From the NCBI RefSeq assembly GCF_001687105.1, contig NZ_CP014595.1:1178001-1242000 (forward strand): DNA of 64,000 nt. Direction: 5' to 3'. The position numbers and the translations under genes are program-made. This document shows, in pieces, positions 1 through 7,872 of this stretch (positions are counted from its first letter, which is position 1; every line of letters starts with the position of its first letter). Source of the DNA: Salipiger sp. CCB-MM3. Its GTDB lineage: Bacteria; Pseudomonadota; Alphaproteobacteria; Rhodobacterales; Rhodobacteraceae. The notes under the pieces are model-generated. The model worked only from the letters and a program-made list of their open reading frames with translations. It was not told where the DNA came from and did not search any database.

Positions 1-1345
1 CCTTGGACGGCTTGGCGAAGTTGCAGACGTTGATCACGATGGGTGCCTTCGTGACCGGGCGCTTGGCCTGGCTTTGCATCGCCGAACACCATGCGCCCGA
101 CCGTTTCGAAGCGCGGGCGAAGTAATCCCCGATGAACACCGCCAGATGCTCGCCGTTCCGCGTCACCTCCCACGCCCGGCAATCGGGGTGGTAAAGCGGC
201 TGATCCAGCGCTCGGAACTCCAGCCCGAACAAGCGGTTGGCGCAGGTGAAGGCCGCCTCGATCATCCGCTCCAGCTGCAGGTAGGGCTTCAGTTCCGCCT
301 CATCGAGATCATGCAGCGCGCGGCGCCGCTTCTCGGCATAGTAGCGCCAGTCCCACGCCCGGAAATCATCGTTGACCCCATCCTCGCGCAGCATCTCTTC
401 CATCTGCGCCTGATCGGCCATCGCCGCGGCGCGGGCGGGCTGCCAGACCTGCATCAGAAGCTCGCGCACCCGCTCGGGGCTACCCGCCATCTCGGTCTCG
501 AGCTTGTAGGAGGCGAAATCGGGATAGCCCAACAGCGCCGCGCGCTCTTCGCGCAGTTTCAGCACCTCGGCGGCGATGCCCCGGTTGTCGGTCGCCCCGC
601 CGTTCTCGCCGCGCGAGGTCCATGCTCGCCACGCTGTTTCGCGCAGGTCGCGCCGGGGCGAGAACTGCAGGAACGGCACGATGAGCGAGCGCGACAGGGT
701 GATCACCGGCCCGTTATGCCCGCCAGCCTCGCCCGCCGACCGCGCGCCATCGACGACAAATTCGGGCAGCCCCTCGAGATCAGCTTCGGTGAGCGGCATC
801 ACCCAATCAGCCTCGTCCTTCAGCAGGTTCTGGGTGAACTCGGTGCCGAGCACCGCAAGCCGCGACTTCACCTCTTTCATCCGCTCCGCCTCGGGCCCGG
901 TGAGCGCGGCCCCTGCGCGCACGAACCCGCGGTGGGTGAGCATCAGCACCCGCGCTTCTTCGTCCGTGAGCCCCAGCGTATCGCGCTGCGCCCAGAGGTC
1001 CCGCACCCGGCCAAAGAGTGCCGCATTCGAGTAGATCGCCGAGCTATGCGCCGCCAGCTTGGGCGAGAACTCCCGCTGCAGCGCCTGCCGCGCCGCGTTG
1101 CTGTCCGCGCCCGCCACCGAGAAGAACACCGACAGCACCTTGTCGAGCGCCTCGCCCGCGCCCTCCATCGCCTCGATGGTATTGGCAAAGCTGGGTGCCT
1201 CGGGAGTGTCGGCGATCGCCTCGATCTCGGAGAGATGCGCCGCGAGCGCCTCGTCAAAGGCCGGGGCGAAATCCGCGTCGGAGATACGGTCGAAGGGGGC
1301 GAGGCCGAAGGGCGTGTCCCATTCGGCAAGCAACGGGTTGGTCAT
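1..1345 (-). CDS. M3 family metallopeptidase (Dcp/oligopeptidase A type), C-terminal part cut by window edge
   Basis: Reads leftwards from the ATG at 1345 and runs off the window after 448 codons without a stop, so this is the N-terminal two thirds of a protein that is usually about 670-680 residues. The part near the edge contains GDYFARASKRSGAW followed by VINVCNFAKPSK, which matches the stretch just before the zinc site of peptidyl-dipeptidase Dcp (GDFFAR..SGGAW...VCNYQKP). The HEFGH zinc motif itself would lie outside the window. Family members are cytoplasmic or periplasmic zinc peptidases that trim small peptides; I see no signal peptide here, so a cytoplasmic location is inferred. Dcp and oligopeptidase A cannot be told apart from this part. 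Confidence 0.88.
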   Translation of the reverse strand, partial: MTNPLLAEWDTPFGLAPFDRISDADFAPAFDEALAAHLSEIEAIADTPEAPSFANTIEAMEGAGEALDKVLSVFFSVAGADSNAARQALQREFSPKLAAHSSAIYSNAALFGRVRDLWAQRDTLGLTDEEARVLMLTHRGFVRAGAALTGPEAERMKEVKSRLAVLGTEFTQNLLKDEADWVMPLTEADLEGLPEFVVDGARSAGEAGGHNGPVITLSRSLIVPFLQFSPRRDLRETAWRAWTSRGENGGATDNRGIAAEVLKLREERAALLGYPDFASYKLETEMAGSPERVRELLMQVWQPARAAAMADQAQMEEMLREDGVNDDFRAWDWRYYAEKRRRALHDLDEAELKPYLQLERMIEAAFTCANRLFGLEFRALDQPLYHPDCRAWEVTRNGEHLAVFIGDYFARASKRSGAWCSAMQSQAKRPVTKAPIVINVCNFAKPSK

Positions 1346-1410
1346 ATGCAGACTCCTTTTGCAGCGAAGCTATGACCTTCGCCCGCCGCCTTCAATGGGG
1401 CTGGCGGATG

Positions 1411-1442
1411 CCTCCGGCGGGAGTATTTTCGGAAAGATGAAA
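1411..1442 (+). repeat. Intergenic repeat, family 1, copy 1
   Basis: Begins CCTCCGGCGGGAGTATTTTC and continues GGAAAGATGAA. A second copy lies in opposite orientation 29 bp further on (1472-1503), and degenerate copies occur at 4777-4818, 29863-29887 and 63766-63788. All are non-coding and lie beside gene starts or ends. Similar GC-palindrome plus TATTTT segments are common between genes in Rhodobacteraceae, to my knowledge without an assigned function. Confidence 0.6.
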
Positions 1443-1471
1443 GCCGGGCACCGCGCTGGCGCCTTCGTCTA

Positions 1472-1503
1472 GATCAAAATATCCCCGCCGGAGGCTCCGG
1501 CAC
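1472..1503 (-). repeat. Intergenic repeat, family 1, copy 2 (inverted to copy 1)
   Basis: On the minus strand it reads CCTCCGGCGGGGATATTTTG, preceded by a perfect 7-bp inverted repeat, GCCGGAG-C-CTCCGGC. It faces copy 1 across 29 bp, between the permease stop and the M3 peptidase start, so it lies in the leader or spacer of that minus-strand transcript. Confidence 0.6.
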
Positions 1504-1521
1504 CTGCCACCGGCGGCGCCC

Positions 1522-2307
1522 TCAGGGCCGCTCGCGCAGCCGCGCCTCGAGGTGCCGCAGCAGCAGCGACAGGGAAATGGTCAGCGTCAAATAGATCAGC
1601 GCCACCACATTGTAGGTCTCAAAGTAGCGAAAGTTGCCCGCCGCGGTGACTTTGCCCAGTTGCGTCACATCCAGAACCCCCAGCACCGAAACCAGCGAGC
1701 TGTCCTTGACCATGGCGACAAAATCATTGCCCAGCGGCGGCAGGATGGTGCGGATCGCCTGCGGCAGCACGATCAGCCGGAACACCTGAAAGCGGCTCAG
1801 CCCGAGCGCCTCGGCGGCCTCGATCTGCCCTTCATCCACCGACAGCAGCCCGGCGCGGAACACCTCGGCGATGAAGGCCGAATAGCCGATGGTCAGCGCG
1901 AGGATCGCCCGCCAGAGCAGCGAGAAATCCCGCACCCGGATTGGCTCGATCCCGAGCTGCCCGGCCAGCCAGTTCCAGCCCGCAACCAGCCCCGGCGCCA
2001 GCACGAAGGCGACATAGAGCAGCAGCACGAGGATCGGGATTCCGCGCAGGATTTCCGTGTAGAACCGCGCGATCTGACGCAGCACAAGACTGCCCGAGAG
2101 CGACATCAGCGCCACGCCCATGCCGATGAGCGAGGCCAGCGCAAAGCCCACCAACGTGACGAACAGGGTGATTTGCACGCCCTTCAGCAGCGTCTGCAGC
2201 ACCTGCGCCTGCACCTCGCTGGTCAGCACCGCGCCATAGGCCAGCACCCCCAGTACCCCGGTGACCAGCAGCCACCAGGGAAAGTCTTTCTTCGCCTGCG
2301 GTTTCAT
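1522..2307 (-). CDS. Polar amino acid ABC transporter permease (HisM/GlnP type)
   Basis: A 261-residue inner-membrane protein with about five hydrophobic segments. The ABC-permease EAA loop is at residues 164-184 (EAAEALGLS ... VLPQAIR), followed by NDFVAMVKDSSL, which is typical of the His/Glu/Gln/Arg family. It starts 16 bp after the stop of the binding-protein gene on the same strand, so the two should be one transcript. No second permease and no ATP-binding subunit follow: the next gene is the M3 peptidase. The permease would act as a homodimer with an ATPase encoded elsewhere. Substrate is probably a polar amino acid; this is inferred from family only. Confidence 0.88.
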   Translation of the reverse strand: MKPQAKKDFPWWLLVTGVLGVLAYGAVLTSEVQAQVLQTLLKGVQITLFVTLVGFALASLIGMGVALMSLSGSLVLRQIARFYTEILRGIPILVLLLYVAFVLAPGLVAGWNWLAGQLGIEPIRVRDFSLLWRAILALTIGYSAFIAEVFRAGLLSVDEGQIEAAEALGLSRFQVFRLIVLPQAIRTILPPLGNDFVAMVKDSSLVSVLGVLDVTQLGKVTAAGNFRYFETYNVVALIYLTLTISLSLLLRHLEARLRERP

Positions 2308-2323
2308 GCAGCGCGGGCCGGGC

Positions 2324-3130
2324 TCATTCGCCCATCTTATAGTCGAGGAACCATTTCTTGTTCAGCGCCTCCAGCGTGCCATCGGCGCGCATCGCCTCGA
2401 TGGCCGAATTCACCGGCGCCACGAGGTCCGAGCCCTTGGGGAAGATGAAGCCGAAATCCTCGGTCCCGAGCTTCTCGCCGACGATCTTCAGCGCGCCCTC
2501 CGAGGAGGCCACATAGCCGTCACCCGCGGTGCCATCGGTCAGCACCAGATCGATATCACCCACGCGCAGCGCCTGCACGCTGGCGCCGAAGGTTTCGAAA
2601 AGGGTGATGCGCGGGGTCTGCTCATCGCCATCAAGCACATCATAGACGCCGACGTAGAAGGGCGTGGTGCCCGGCTGCGCGCCCATCAGCAGGTCTTCAT
2701 CGGCGGCAAAAGAGGCGGCATCGTCGAAACGATCCTCATCGCCGCGCACCAGCATGACCATTTCCGAGCGCATGTAGGCTTCGGAGAAATCCACCATTTC
2801 GGCGCGATCCTCGCGGATGGTGATGCCGGTCATGCCGATGTCGAACTGCCCCTCGCTCACCGCCGGGATCATCGCATCCCACGAAATGTTCTCATACGCG
2901 ACGTTCATATTCAGCCGCGTGGCGATCTCGGCCATGGCGTCATATTCCCAACCGATCGCCTCGCCACTTTTGGGGTCGACGAACTGCAGCGGCGGATAGG
3001 CGTTCTCGGTGACCACCACCACCTCGCGGCCCTGAAGATCGGGCAGGTCCTGCGCCAGAAGCGGCGTGGCGGCAAGCAGCGCGGCGGCAAGCGCCGAGGC
3101 AAACGCAGGGACGGCATGGGTCTTAAGCAT
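2324..3130 (-). CDS. Periplasmic amino-acid-binding protein of an ABC transporter (SBP family 3)
   Basis: 268 residues. I chose the ATG at 3130 over an upstream in-frame ATG at 3190 because it gives a clear signal peptide (MLKTHAVPAFASALAAALLA then LLAQ) and has GAGAGG-like purines (GAGAGG) about 7 bases in front. The mature part shows the family-3 solute-binding pattern: YPPLQFVD near the N-terminus, GWEYDAMAEIATRL, WDAMIPAVSEGQFDIGMTGITI, then a second lobe with GAQPGTTPFY and DLVLTDGTAG. It captures an amino acid in the periplasm and hands it to the permease encoded 16 bp downstream. The substrate is not readable from sequence alone. Confidence 0.88.
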   Translation of the reverse strand: MLKTHAVPAFASALAAALLAATPLLAQDLPDLQGREVVVVTENAYPPLQFVDPKSGEAIGWEYDAMAEIATRLNMNVAYENISWDAMIPAVSEGQFDIGMTGITIREDRAEMVDFSEAYMRSEMVMLVRGDEDRFDDAASFAADEDLLMGAQPGTTPFYVGVYDVLDGDEQTPRITLFETFGASVQALRVGDIDLVLTDGTAGDGYVASSEGALKIVGEKLGTEDFGFIFPKGSDLVAPVNSAIEAMRADGTLEALNKKWFLDYKMGE

Positions 3131-3217
3131 CGGGAAACCTCTCGGGAATTTGGTGTGGCGCCAGTATGGCGCGCGCCCTTCCCTTGGCAAGACCGGCGCG
3201 CCGCGCCCGCCGTGGGG

Positions 3218-4273
3218 TCAGCTGCCGCCGCCGCAGACCGGGCAATCGCTGCGCGGCTTGACGGCGATCTTGCGGGTCTCGCCCCAGAGCGCGTCATAGA
3301 TCAGCATCTCGCCGCGCAGGGGCTGTCCGGCCCCGGCCAGCAGCTTCACCGTCTCTACCGCCATCATCGCGCCGATGACGCCCGGCAGCGGCCCCAGCAC
3401 CCCGGCCTGCGCGCAGGAGGGCGCCAGCCCCGGCGCCGCGGCCACCGGAAAGACGCATTGATAACAGGGCGCGCCATGGGCCGGGTCGAAGACCGAGATC
3501 TGCCCCTCCCATTGGCTGAGCGCGCCCGAGACCAGCGGCTTGCCCTGCGCCGCCGCCACGCGGTTCACCAAATAGCGCGTGTCCGTGTCGTCGGTGCCAT
3601 CGAGGATCAGATCGTAGTCGGCAATGAGATCCTCGGCGATGCCGGGATCCATGCGGCGGTGATAGGGTTTCACCGTCACATGCGGGTTCTGCGCCTCCAT
3701 CGCCGCCTGCGCCGAAAACACCTTGGGCATGCCGATGCGCGCGTCGGTGTGGATCACCTGCCGTTGCAGGTTGGCGTTCTCGACGAGATCATCGTCGATC
3801 ACCCCGATCGTCCCGACACCCGCCGCCGCGAGATACTGCAGCGCCGGCGCCCCGAGCCCGCCTGCGCCGACCACCAGCACCTTGGCCCCGCGCAGTTTCT
3901 TCTGCCCCGGCCCGCCCAGTTCGCGCAGCACGATATGACGGGCGTAGCGCTCAAGCTCGGTGTCGGACATGCGACCGGGCTTGGCGGGCACCTCAGCGGC
4001 CCGCGCCGCCTCGCCCGCCTGCGCCCGCGCCTTCACCCGGCGCAGCACCAGCGCATAGGCCAGTCCCAGCGCCACGAAACCGCCAAGGATCAGCCAGAGC
4101 GCCGGGCTGCCGCCGGTCAGCTGCCGCAGACCGTGGCCCTCGGGCAGGGCCACCTGGATCATCAACACGATCACATAGAGCAGCCCCAGCATGTAGAGCC
4201 GCGCCGTTTTGGAAGCCCCGAGCAGATGCCCCAGCCCCCAGATCGCCGCGCCGATGCCCAGCACCAGCAGCAT
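3218..4273 (-). CDS. moeB: HesA/MoeB/ThiF-family adenylyltransferase with N-terminal membrane domain
   Basis: 351 residues in two parts. Residues 1-80 form about three hydrophobic helices. Residues 103-351 are an E1-like adenylyltransferase: the ATP loop GAGGLG is at 136-141, the arginine-containing NLQRQ at 168-172, and two zinc-binding pairs follow, CYQC (near 270) and CPVC (344-347). Family members adenylate the C-terminal glycine of MoaD or ThiS, so that sulfur can be added for molybdopterin or thiamine synthesis. The membrane part is absent from E. coli MoeB (about 250 residues) and would tether the enzyme to the inner membrane. The start overlaps the dut stop by one base (TGATG), so translation is coupled. 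MoeB is more likely than ThiF because no thiamine genes are near. Confidence 0.85.
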   Translation of the reverse strand: MLLVLGIGAAIWGLGHLLGASKTARLYMLGLLYVIVLMIQVALPEGHGLRQLTGGSPALWLILGGFVALGLAYALVLRRVKARAQAGEAARAAEVPAKPGRMSDTELERYARHIVLRELGGPGQKKLRGAKVLVVGAGGLGAPALQYLAAAGVGTIGVIDDDLVENANLQRQVIHTDARIGMPKVFSAQAAMEAQNPHVTVKPYHRRMDPGIAEDLIADYDLILDGTDDTDTRYLVNRVAAAQGKPLVSGALSQWEGQISVFDPAHGAPCYQCVFPVAAAPGLAPSCAQAGVLGPLPGVIGAMMAVETVKLLAGAGQPLRGEMLIYDALWGETRKIAVKPRSDCPVCGGGS

Positions 4274-4728
4274 CAGCGCGTGCCTGTCGAGCCAAAGCCG
4301 CCCTCGCCGCGCACCGTCTCCGGCAGGCTTTCGACCAGCTCAAAAGCGCTCTGCACCACCGGGGCCACGATCATCTGCGCGATGCGCTCGCCATGGGCCA
4401 CGGTAAAGCTCTCCTGCCCGGCGTTCATCACGATCACCCCAAGCGGGCCGCGATAGTCGCTGTCGATGGTGCCTGGCGTGTTCGGCAGGGTGATGCCATG
4501 CTTCAGCGCCAGACCCGAGCGCGGGCGGATCTGCACCTCAAAGCCCTCGGGGATCGCCATGCACAGCCCCGTTGGAATGAGCGCGCGCGCGCCCGGCGCC
4601 AGCACGACCTCGCCCCGGTCGGGGAAATTCGCCCGCAGGTCCGCGCCCGCCGCCCCAGAGCTGGCATAGTGCGGCAGCCCCAGTTCCCGGTCCGCGCCCT
4701 CGTCCCACATCATCGCCACAGAAACCAC
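4273..4728 (-). CDS. dut: dUTP diphosphatase
   Basis: 151 residues, the usual length of trimeric dUTPase. All five family motifs are visible in order: [34 protein letters not shown] and the C-terminal glycine-rich GEGGFGSTG. The enzyme hydrolyses dUTP to dUMP and pyrophosphate, which keeps uracil out of DNA and feeds thymidylate synthesis. It sits between coaBC and moeB on the same strand. Linkage of coaBC with dut is a long-known arrangement in proteobacteria (dfp-dut in E. coli). Confidence 0.96.
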   Translation of the reverse strand: MVSVAMMWDEGADRELGLPHYASSGAAGADLRANFPDRGEVVLAPGARALIPTGLCMAIPEGFEVQIRPRSGLALKHGITLPNTPGTIDSDYRGPLGVIVMNAGQESFTVAHGERIAQMIVAPVVQSAFELVESLPETVRGEGGFGSTGTR

Positions 4729-4776
4729 GGCTCATCCTTTCCTTGTCGCGGCGCTGCCCGCTCCCGGGCCAGCACC

Positions 4777-4818
4777 TTCATTGTTCCCAAAATACGCAAA
4801 TCTGCCGCCTCCGGCCCG
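4777..4818 (-). repeat. Intergenic repeat, family 1, degenerate copy
   Basis: In the 110-bp gap between coaBC and dut. The minus strand reads GGAGGCGG, then GCGTATTTTGGGAACAATGA. It keeps the GC block and the TATTTT...AATGAAG part of the repeat at 1411, but with changes. The rest of the gap shows nothing recognisable. Confidence 0.4.
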
Positions 4819-4838
4819 CGCTCAGGCCAGTCTTTAGC

Positions 4839-6035
4839 TCAGCCCGCCAGCGCCCCGGCAATTCGCTCCGCCAGCCGCGCCGCCACCGCCCGCTTGCCCA
4901 TGCGCGGCCAGTCCTCGGCGCCAGTTTCGGAAATCAGCACCACGGCGTTTTCGCTGCCGCCCATGATGCCGGTCGCCGGAGAGACGTCATTCGCGACGAT
5001 CCAGTCACAGCCCTTGCGGGCGCGTTTGGCGGTGGCATTCTCGACCACATCGTCGGTCTCGGCGGCGAAGCCCACCACCAGCCCGGGCCGATCCTCGGTC
5101 ATCTGCGCGACCTCGGCGAGGATGTCGGGGTTCTCGGCGAACTCCAGCGCGGGCAGTTTCCCCGCCTGTTTCTTGATCTTCGAGTTGGTCTCCGTCGCCA
5201 TGCGCCAGTCGGCCACGGCGGCGGCAAAGATCGCGGCATCGGCGGGGAGCGCGGCCAGCACCGCTGCCCGCATCTCGCGCGCGGTCTCCACTTCGATCAC
5301 TTCGACGCCAGCGGGGCGCGGCGCATCAGCGGGACCGGTGACAAAGACCACCTCGGCCCCGAGATCACGCAGCGCCTCGGCAATCGCCGTCCCCTGCGCG
5401 CCCGAGGAGCGGTTGGCGATGTAGCGCACCGGGTCGATCGGCTCATGGGTGGGGCCGGAGGTAACCAGCACCCGGCGCCCCTTGAGCGGGCCATCCGACA
5501 GCGCCGCGTCGATCGCCGCGAGGATTTCCATCGGCTCGGCCAGCCGCCCCGGCCCGAACTCGCCGCAGGCCATGTCGCCATCATTGGGGCCGACCACGCG
5601 CACGCCGTCGCCCTGCAGCAGCCCAAGATTGCGCTGCGTGGCGGGGTGCTGCCACATGCGCACATTCATCGCGGGTGCGATCAGCACCGGCGTGTCGGTG
5701 GCAAGCAGCAGCGTCGAGGCCAGATCGCCGGCCATGCCCTGCGCCATCTTCGCCATAAGGTCCGCCGTCGCCGGAGAGACCACCACCAGATCGGCAACGC
5801 GGCTGAGCTGGATATGCCCCATCTCGGCTTCCTTGGTGAGATCGAAGAGATCGCGGTGGACCTCCTCCCCCGCCAGCGCCGAGACCGAGAGCGGCGTGAC
5901 GAACTCTTCCGCCGCCCGCGTCATCACCGGGGTCACCGAGGCGCCGCGCTCGCGCAGGCGCCGGATCAGTTCCAGCGACTTATAGGCCGCGATACCGCCG
6001 CCGATGATCAGAAGTATCCGCTTGCCGGAAAGCAT
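4839..6035 (-). CDS. coaBC: Bifunctional phosphopantothenoylcysteine decarboxylase/phosphopantothenate-cysteine ligase
   Basis: 398 residues from the ATG at 6035 (MLSGKRILLIIGGGIAAYKS), which matches the N-terminus of E. coli CoaBC; an in-frame ATG 51 bases upstream is less likely. The N-terminal CoaC half is a flavoprotein decarboxylase with the conserved His in MGHIQLSR, the PAMN motif and the loop GDMACGEFGPGRL with its catalytic Cys. The C-terminal CoaB half begins near residue 185 (RRVLVTSGPTHEPID) and holds the CTP-dependent ligase. Together they turn 4'-phosphopantothenate and cysteine into 4'-phosphopantetheine on the way to coenzyme A. Confidence 0.95.
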   Translation of the reverse strand: MLSGKRILLIIGGGIAAYKSLELIRRLRERGASVTPVMTRAAEEFVTPLSVSALAGEEVHRDLFDLTKEAEMGHIQLSRVADLVVVSPATADLMAKMAQGMAGDLASTLLLATDTPVLIAPAMNVRMWQHPATQRNLGLLQGDGVRVVGPNDGDMACGEFGPGRLAEPMEILAAIDAALSDGPLKGRRVLVTSGPTHEPIDPVRYIANRSSGAQGTAIAEALRDLGAEVVFVTGPADAPRPAGVEVIEVETAREMRAAVLAALPADAAIFAAAVADWRMATETNSKIKKQAGKLPALEFAENPDILAEVAQMTEDRPGLVVGFAAETDDVVENATAKRARKGCDWIVANDVSPATGIMGGSENAVVLISETGAEDWPRMGKRAVAARLAERIAGALAG

Positions 6036-6145
6036 GCTGCCGCGCCCCTCGCCCATCGGGGCCGCCTGCCCCGCTTTCGGCCCCAAGTGTTAGAGGCCGC
6101 GCCGGGAAAACTCAATCCGCCCGCGCCACCTCATCACAACGCGGC

Positions 6146-6994
6146 TCAGTTGCTCTGTGGCATCTGGAAGTCTTCGCAGGGATCGTCGCGCTCTGCCGGG
6201 GCCGCGTCCTCGACCAGATCGAAGCTGCCATCGGGCGCATCCATCCCCTCGGCATCGCCGGAGGTCTCGCCTTGTCCCAGCGCGGCCACCGTGACCTCGC
6301 CCGCCGCGCGCTCCACCAGCGCCGGGGCACCCCAGTCGCGGCGCGCATGACCATTGCCGGTGATCACCACCACCGGGCCGCCAAGGTCGGCATAGGCACT
6401 GAGCGCGGTCTCGGCCAGCCGCGCATCACGCAGGCGCTGGATGTCGACCATCATCGGCAGCATCTCGATCGGCAGGGCGTCGCAATGGGCGGCCATCTGC
6501 ATCTGCTGCCGTGCCGCCTGCTCGTCCCGCTCAAGCGGCTCATCGAGCCCATAAAAGCCCGCACTCGGCCCGAACACCTCGGCCAGATCGCGATCCCGCA
6601 CCGCGCGCGCTTCCTCGCGCGGCAGTTCCGCGCCGAAGATTTTCGCCTCGGGCGCCGCCGCAAAGATCGGGTAATACATGGAAAAATCCGGCCAGCCGCT
6701 GTCGTTCCACGCCAGAGCCGATTGCAGCGCCGCTTCGTCGCGCATGAGATCGGGCGTCACCTGCGCGGCCTGTTCGGCGGTCAGCATCTCAAACACCAGC
6801 GCCACCGGCTGGATCTCTGCAACCAGTTCAGCCTGACGCGCATGGTGGGCCGGGTTGTCGTGAATTTCGCCCAGAAACACGACGTCCGCCCCGGTGAGGG
6901 CGGACAGGTCGCCCTTGGTGGGCGTCTCCTGCCCCAAGAGCGGCGCAGGCAATGTGAAGGCCAGTAAGGCCGGGAGGGCAAGGGCTCGCATCAT
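6146..6994 (-). CDS. ChaN-family (haem-binding uptake, Tiki-like) secreted protein
   Basis: 282 residues with an N-terminal signal sequence (MMRALALPALLAFTLPAPLL) without a lipobox cysteine. The ChaN/DUF399 fold is marked by VFLGEIHDNPAHH near residue 40, VALVFEMLTAEQ, and VVVITGNGHARRDWGAP near the C-terminus. ChaN proteins bind haem and are thought to take part in iron uptake; the exact job is not settled. The ATG lies inside the rpoH2 stop region (ATGA overlap), so the gene is translationally coupled to a stress sigma factor. That suggests expression in oxidative stress, which is inference. Confidence 0.8.
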   Translation of the reverse strand: MMRALALPALLAFTLPAPLLGQETPTKGDLSALTGADVVFLGEIHDNPAHHARQAELVAEIQPVALVFEMLTAEQAAQVTPDLMRDEAALQSALAWNDSGWPDFSMYYPIFAAAPEAKIFGAELPREEARAVRDRDLAEVFGPSAGFYGLDEPLERDEQAARQQMQMAAHCDALPIEMLPMMVDIQRLRDARLAETALSAYADLGGPVVVITGNGHARRDWGAPALVERAAGEVTVAALGQGETSGDAEGMDAPDGSFDLVEDAAPAERDDPCEDFQMPQSN

Positions 6995-7872
6995 GCGAGG
7001 AAGTGTTGCACCTCTTGCGATTGCCCTTCAAGCGACTTGCGCATCTTGGCGAAGGCCGCAGCCTCAAGCTGGCGCACCCGCTCTTTCGACAATCCCAGTT
7101 CCTGACCAAGGCTTTCCAGCGTCCGGCTCTCGTCACGCAGCTTGCGCTCGCGCACGATGAACCGTTCGCGATCATTCAGCGACGTGAGCGCAGACACAAG
7201 CCATTCGCGCAGTTGTGCATTGTCGAGCTTGCCTTCGACGAGCATCGAGCTTTGCTCGCCCTCGTCTTCCAGCGTGTCGATCCACTCGCGGCCATCTTCA
7301 TCGGTGCTCTGCGTGGCGTTGAGCGAATAGTCAGACCCCGACAGGCGGCCTTCCATCATCTCGACGTCATGCAGCGGCACGCCGATCTCGGTGGCGATCA
7401 TCTCGCGCAGCTTCACACGATCCACCGCTTCGCCGCGGGCCGTCGCCTCGCGCTCGAGCCGAGCCTGAACGCGGCGCATGTTGAAGAACAGCGATTTCTG
7501 AGAAGAGGTCGAGCCGGTGCGCACCATCGACCAGTTGCGCATCACATAGTCTTGGATCGAGGCCTTGATCCACCAGACCGCGTAAGTCGAGAAACGGACG
7601 CCGCGGTCGGGGTCGAATTTATCGGCGGCTTTCATCAGGCCAAGGCCCGCTTCCTGAACCAGATCGTTCATCGGCGCGCCGTAGCGCTTGAACTTCGCCG
7701 CCATCGAGATCGCGAGCCGCATGTAGGCGTTGATCAACCGGTGCAGGGCCTGCTCGTCGCGCTGGTCTCGCCAAGCATATGCGAGCCGCAATTCCGTCTC
7801 GGCATCAAGCAGTTCCGCTTTCATAGCGCGACGCGAGAGAGTCTGGTCGTTAAAGCTGGTGTCCAATGCCAT
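6991..7872 (-). CDS. rpoH2: RNA polymerase sigma-32 factor, RpoHII type
   Basis: 293 residues from ATG 7872 (MALDTSFNDQ); an upstream extension to 7971 is rich in basic residues and lacks family similarity. Region 2 contains LINAYMRLAISMAAKFKRYG, the core-binding DLVQEAGLGLMKAADKFDPD and the -10 binding RFSTYAVWWIKASIQDYVM. The RpoH box appears as SQKSLFFNMRR. Region 4.2 is ESLGQELGLSKERVRQLEAAA. The start MALD and the overall sequence resemble the RpoHII paralogue of Rhodobacter rather than RpoHI. In R. sphaeroides RpoHII acts below RpoE in the singlet-oxygen response. An RpoE-type gene is also in this window at 59.6 kb. It is followed by chaN with a 4-bp overlap. Confidence 0.93.
   Translation of the reverse strand: MALDTSFNDQTLSRRAMKAELLDAETELRLAYAWRDQRDEQALHRLINAYMRLAISMAAKFKRYGAPMNDLVQEAGLGLMKAADKFDPDRGVRFSTYAVWWIKASIQDYVMRNWSMVRTGSTSSQKSLFFNMRRVQARLEREATARGEAVDRVKLREMIATEIGVPLHDVEMMEGRLSGSDYSLNATQSTDEDGREWIDTLEDEGEQSSMLVEGKLDNAQLREWLVSALTSLNDRERFIVRERKLRDESRTLESLGQELGLSKERVRQLEAAAFAKMRKSLEGQSQEVQHFLA

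Noticed and set aside
74..1375. Long open frame of 433 codons on the plus strand
   Set aside because: It is antisense to the M3 peptidase, which has clear family motifs; the plus-strand product is Arg/His/Pro-rich with no domain, as expected of a GC-rich shadow frame.
2261..4456. 731-codon open frame on the plus strand
   Set aside because: Antisense to the binding-protein and moeB genes; rich in His, Arg and Gly without any motif.
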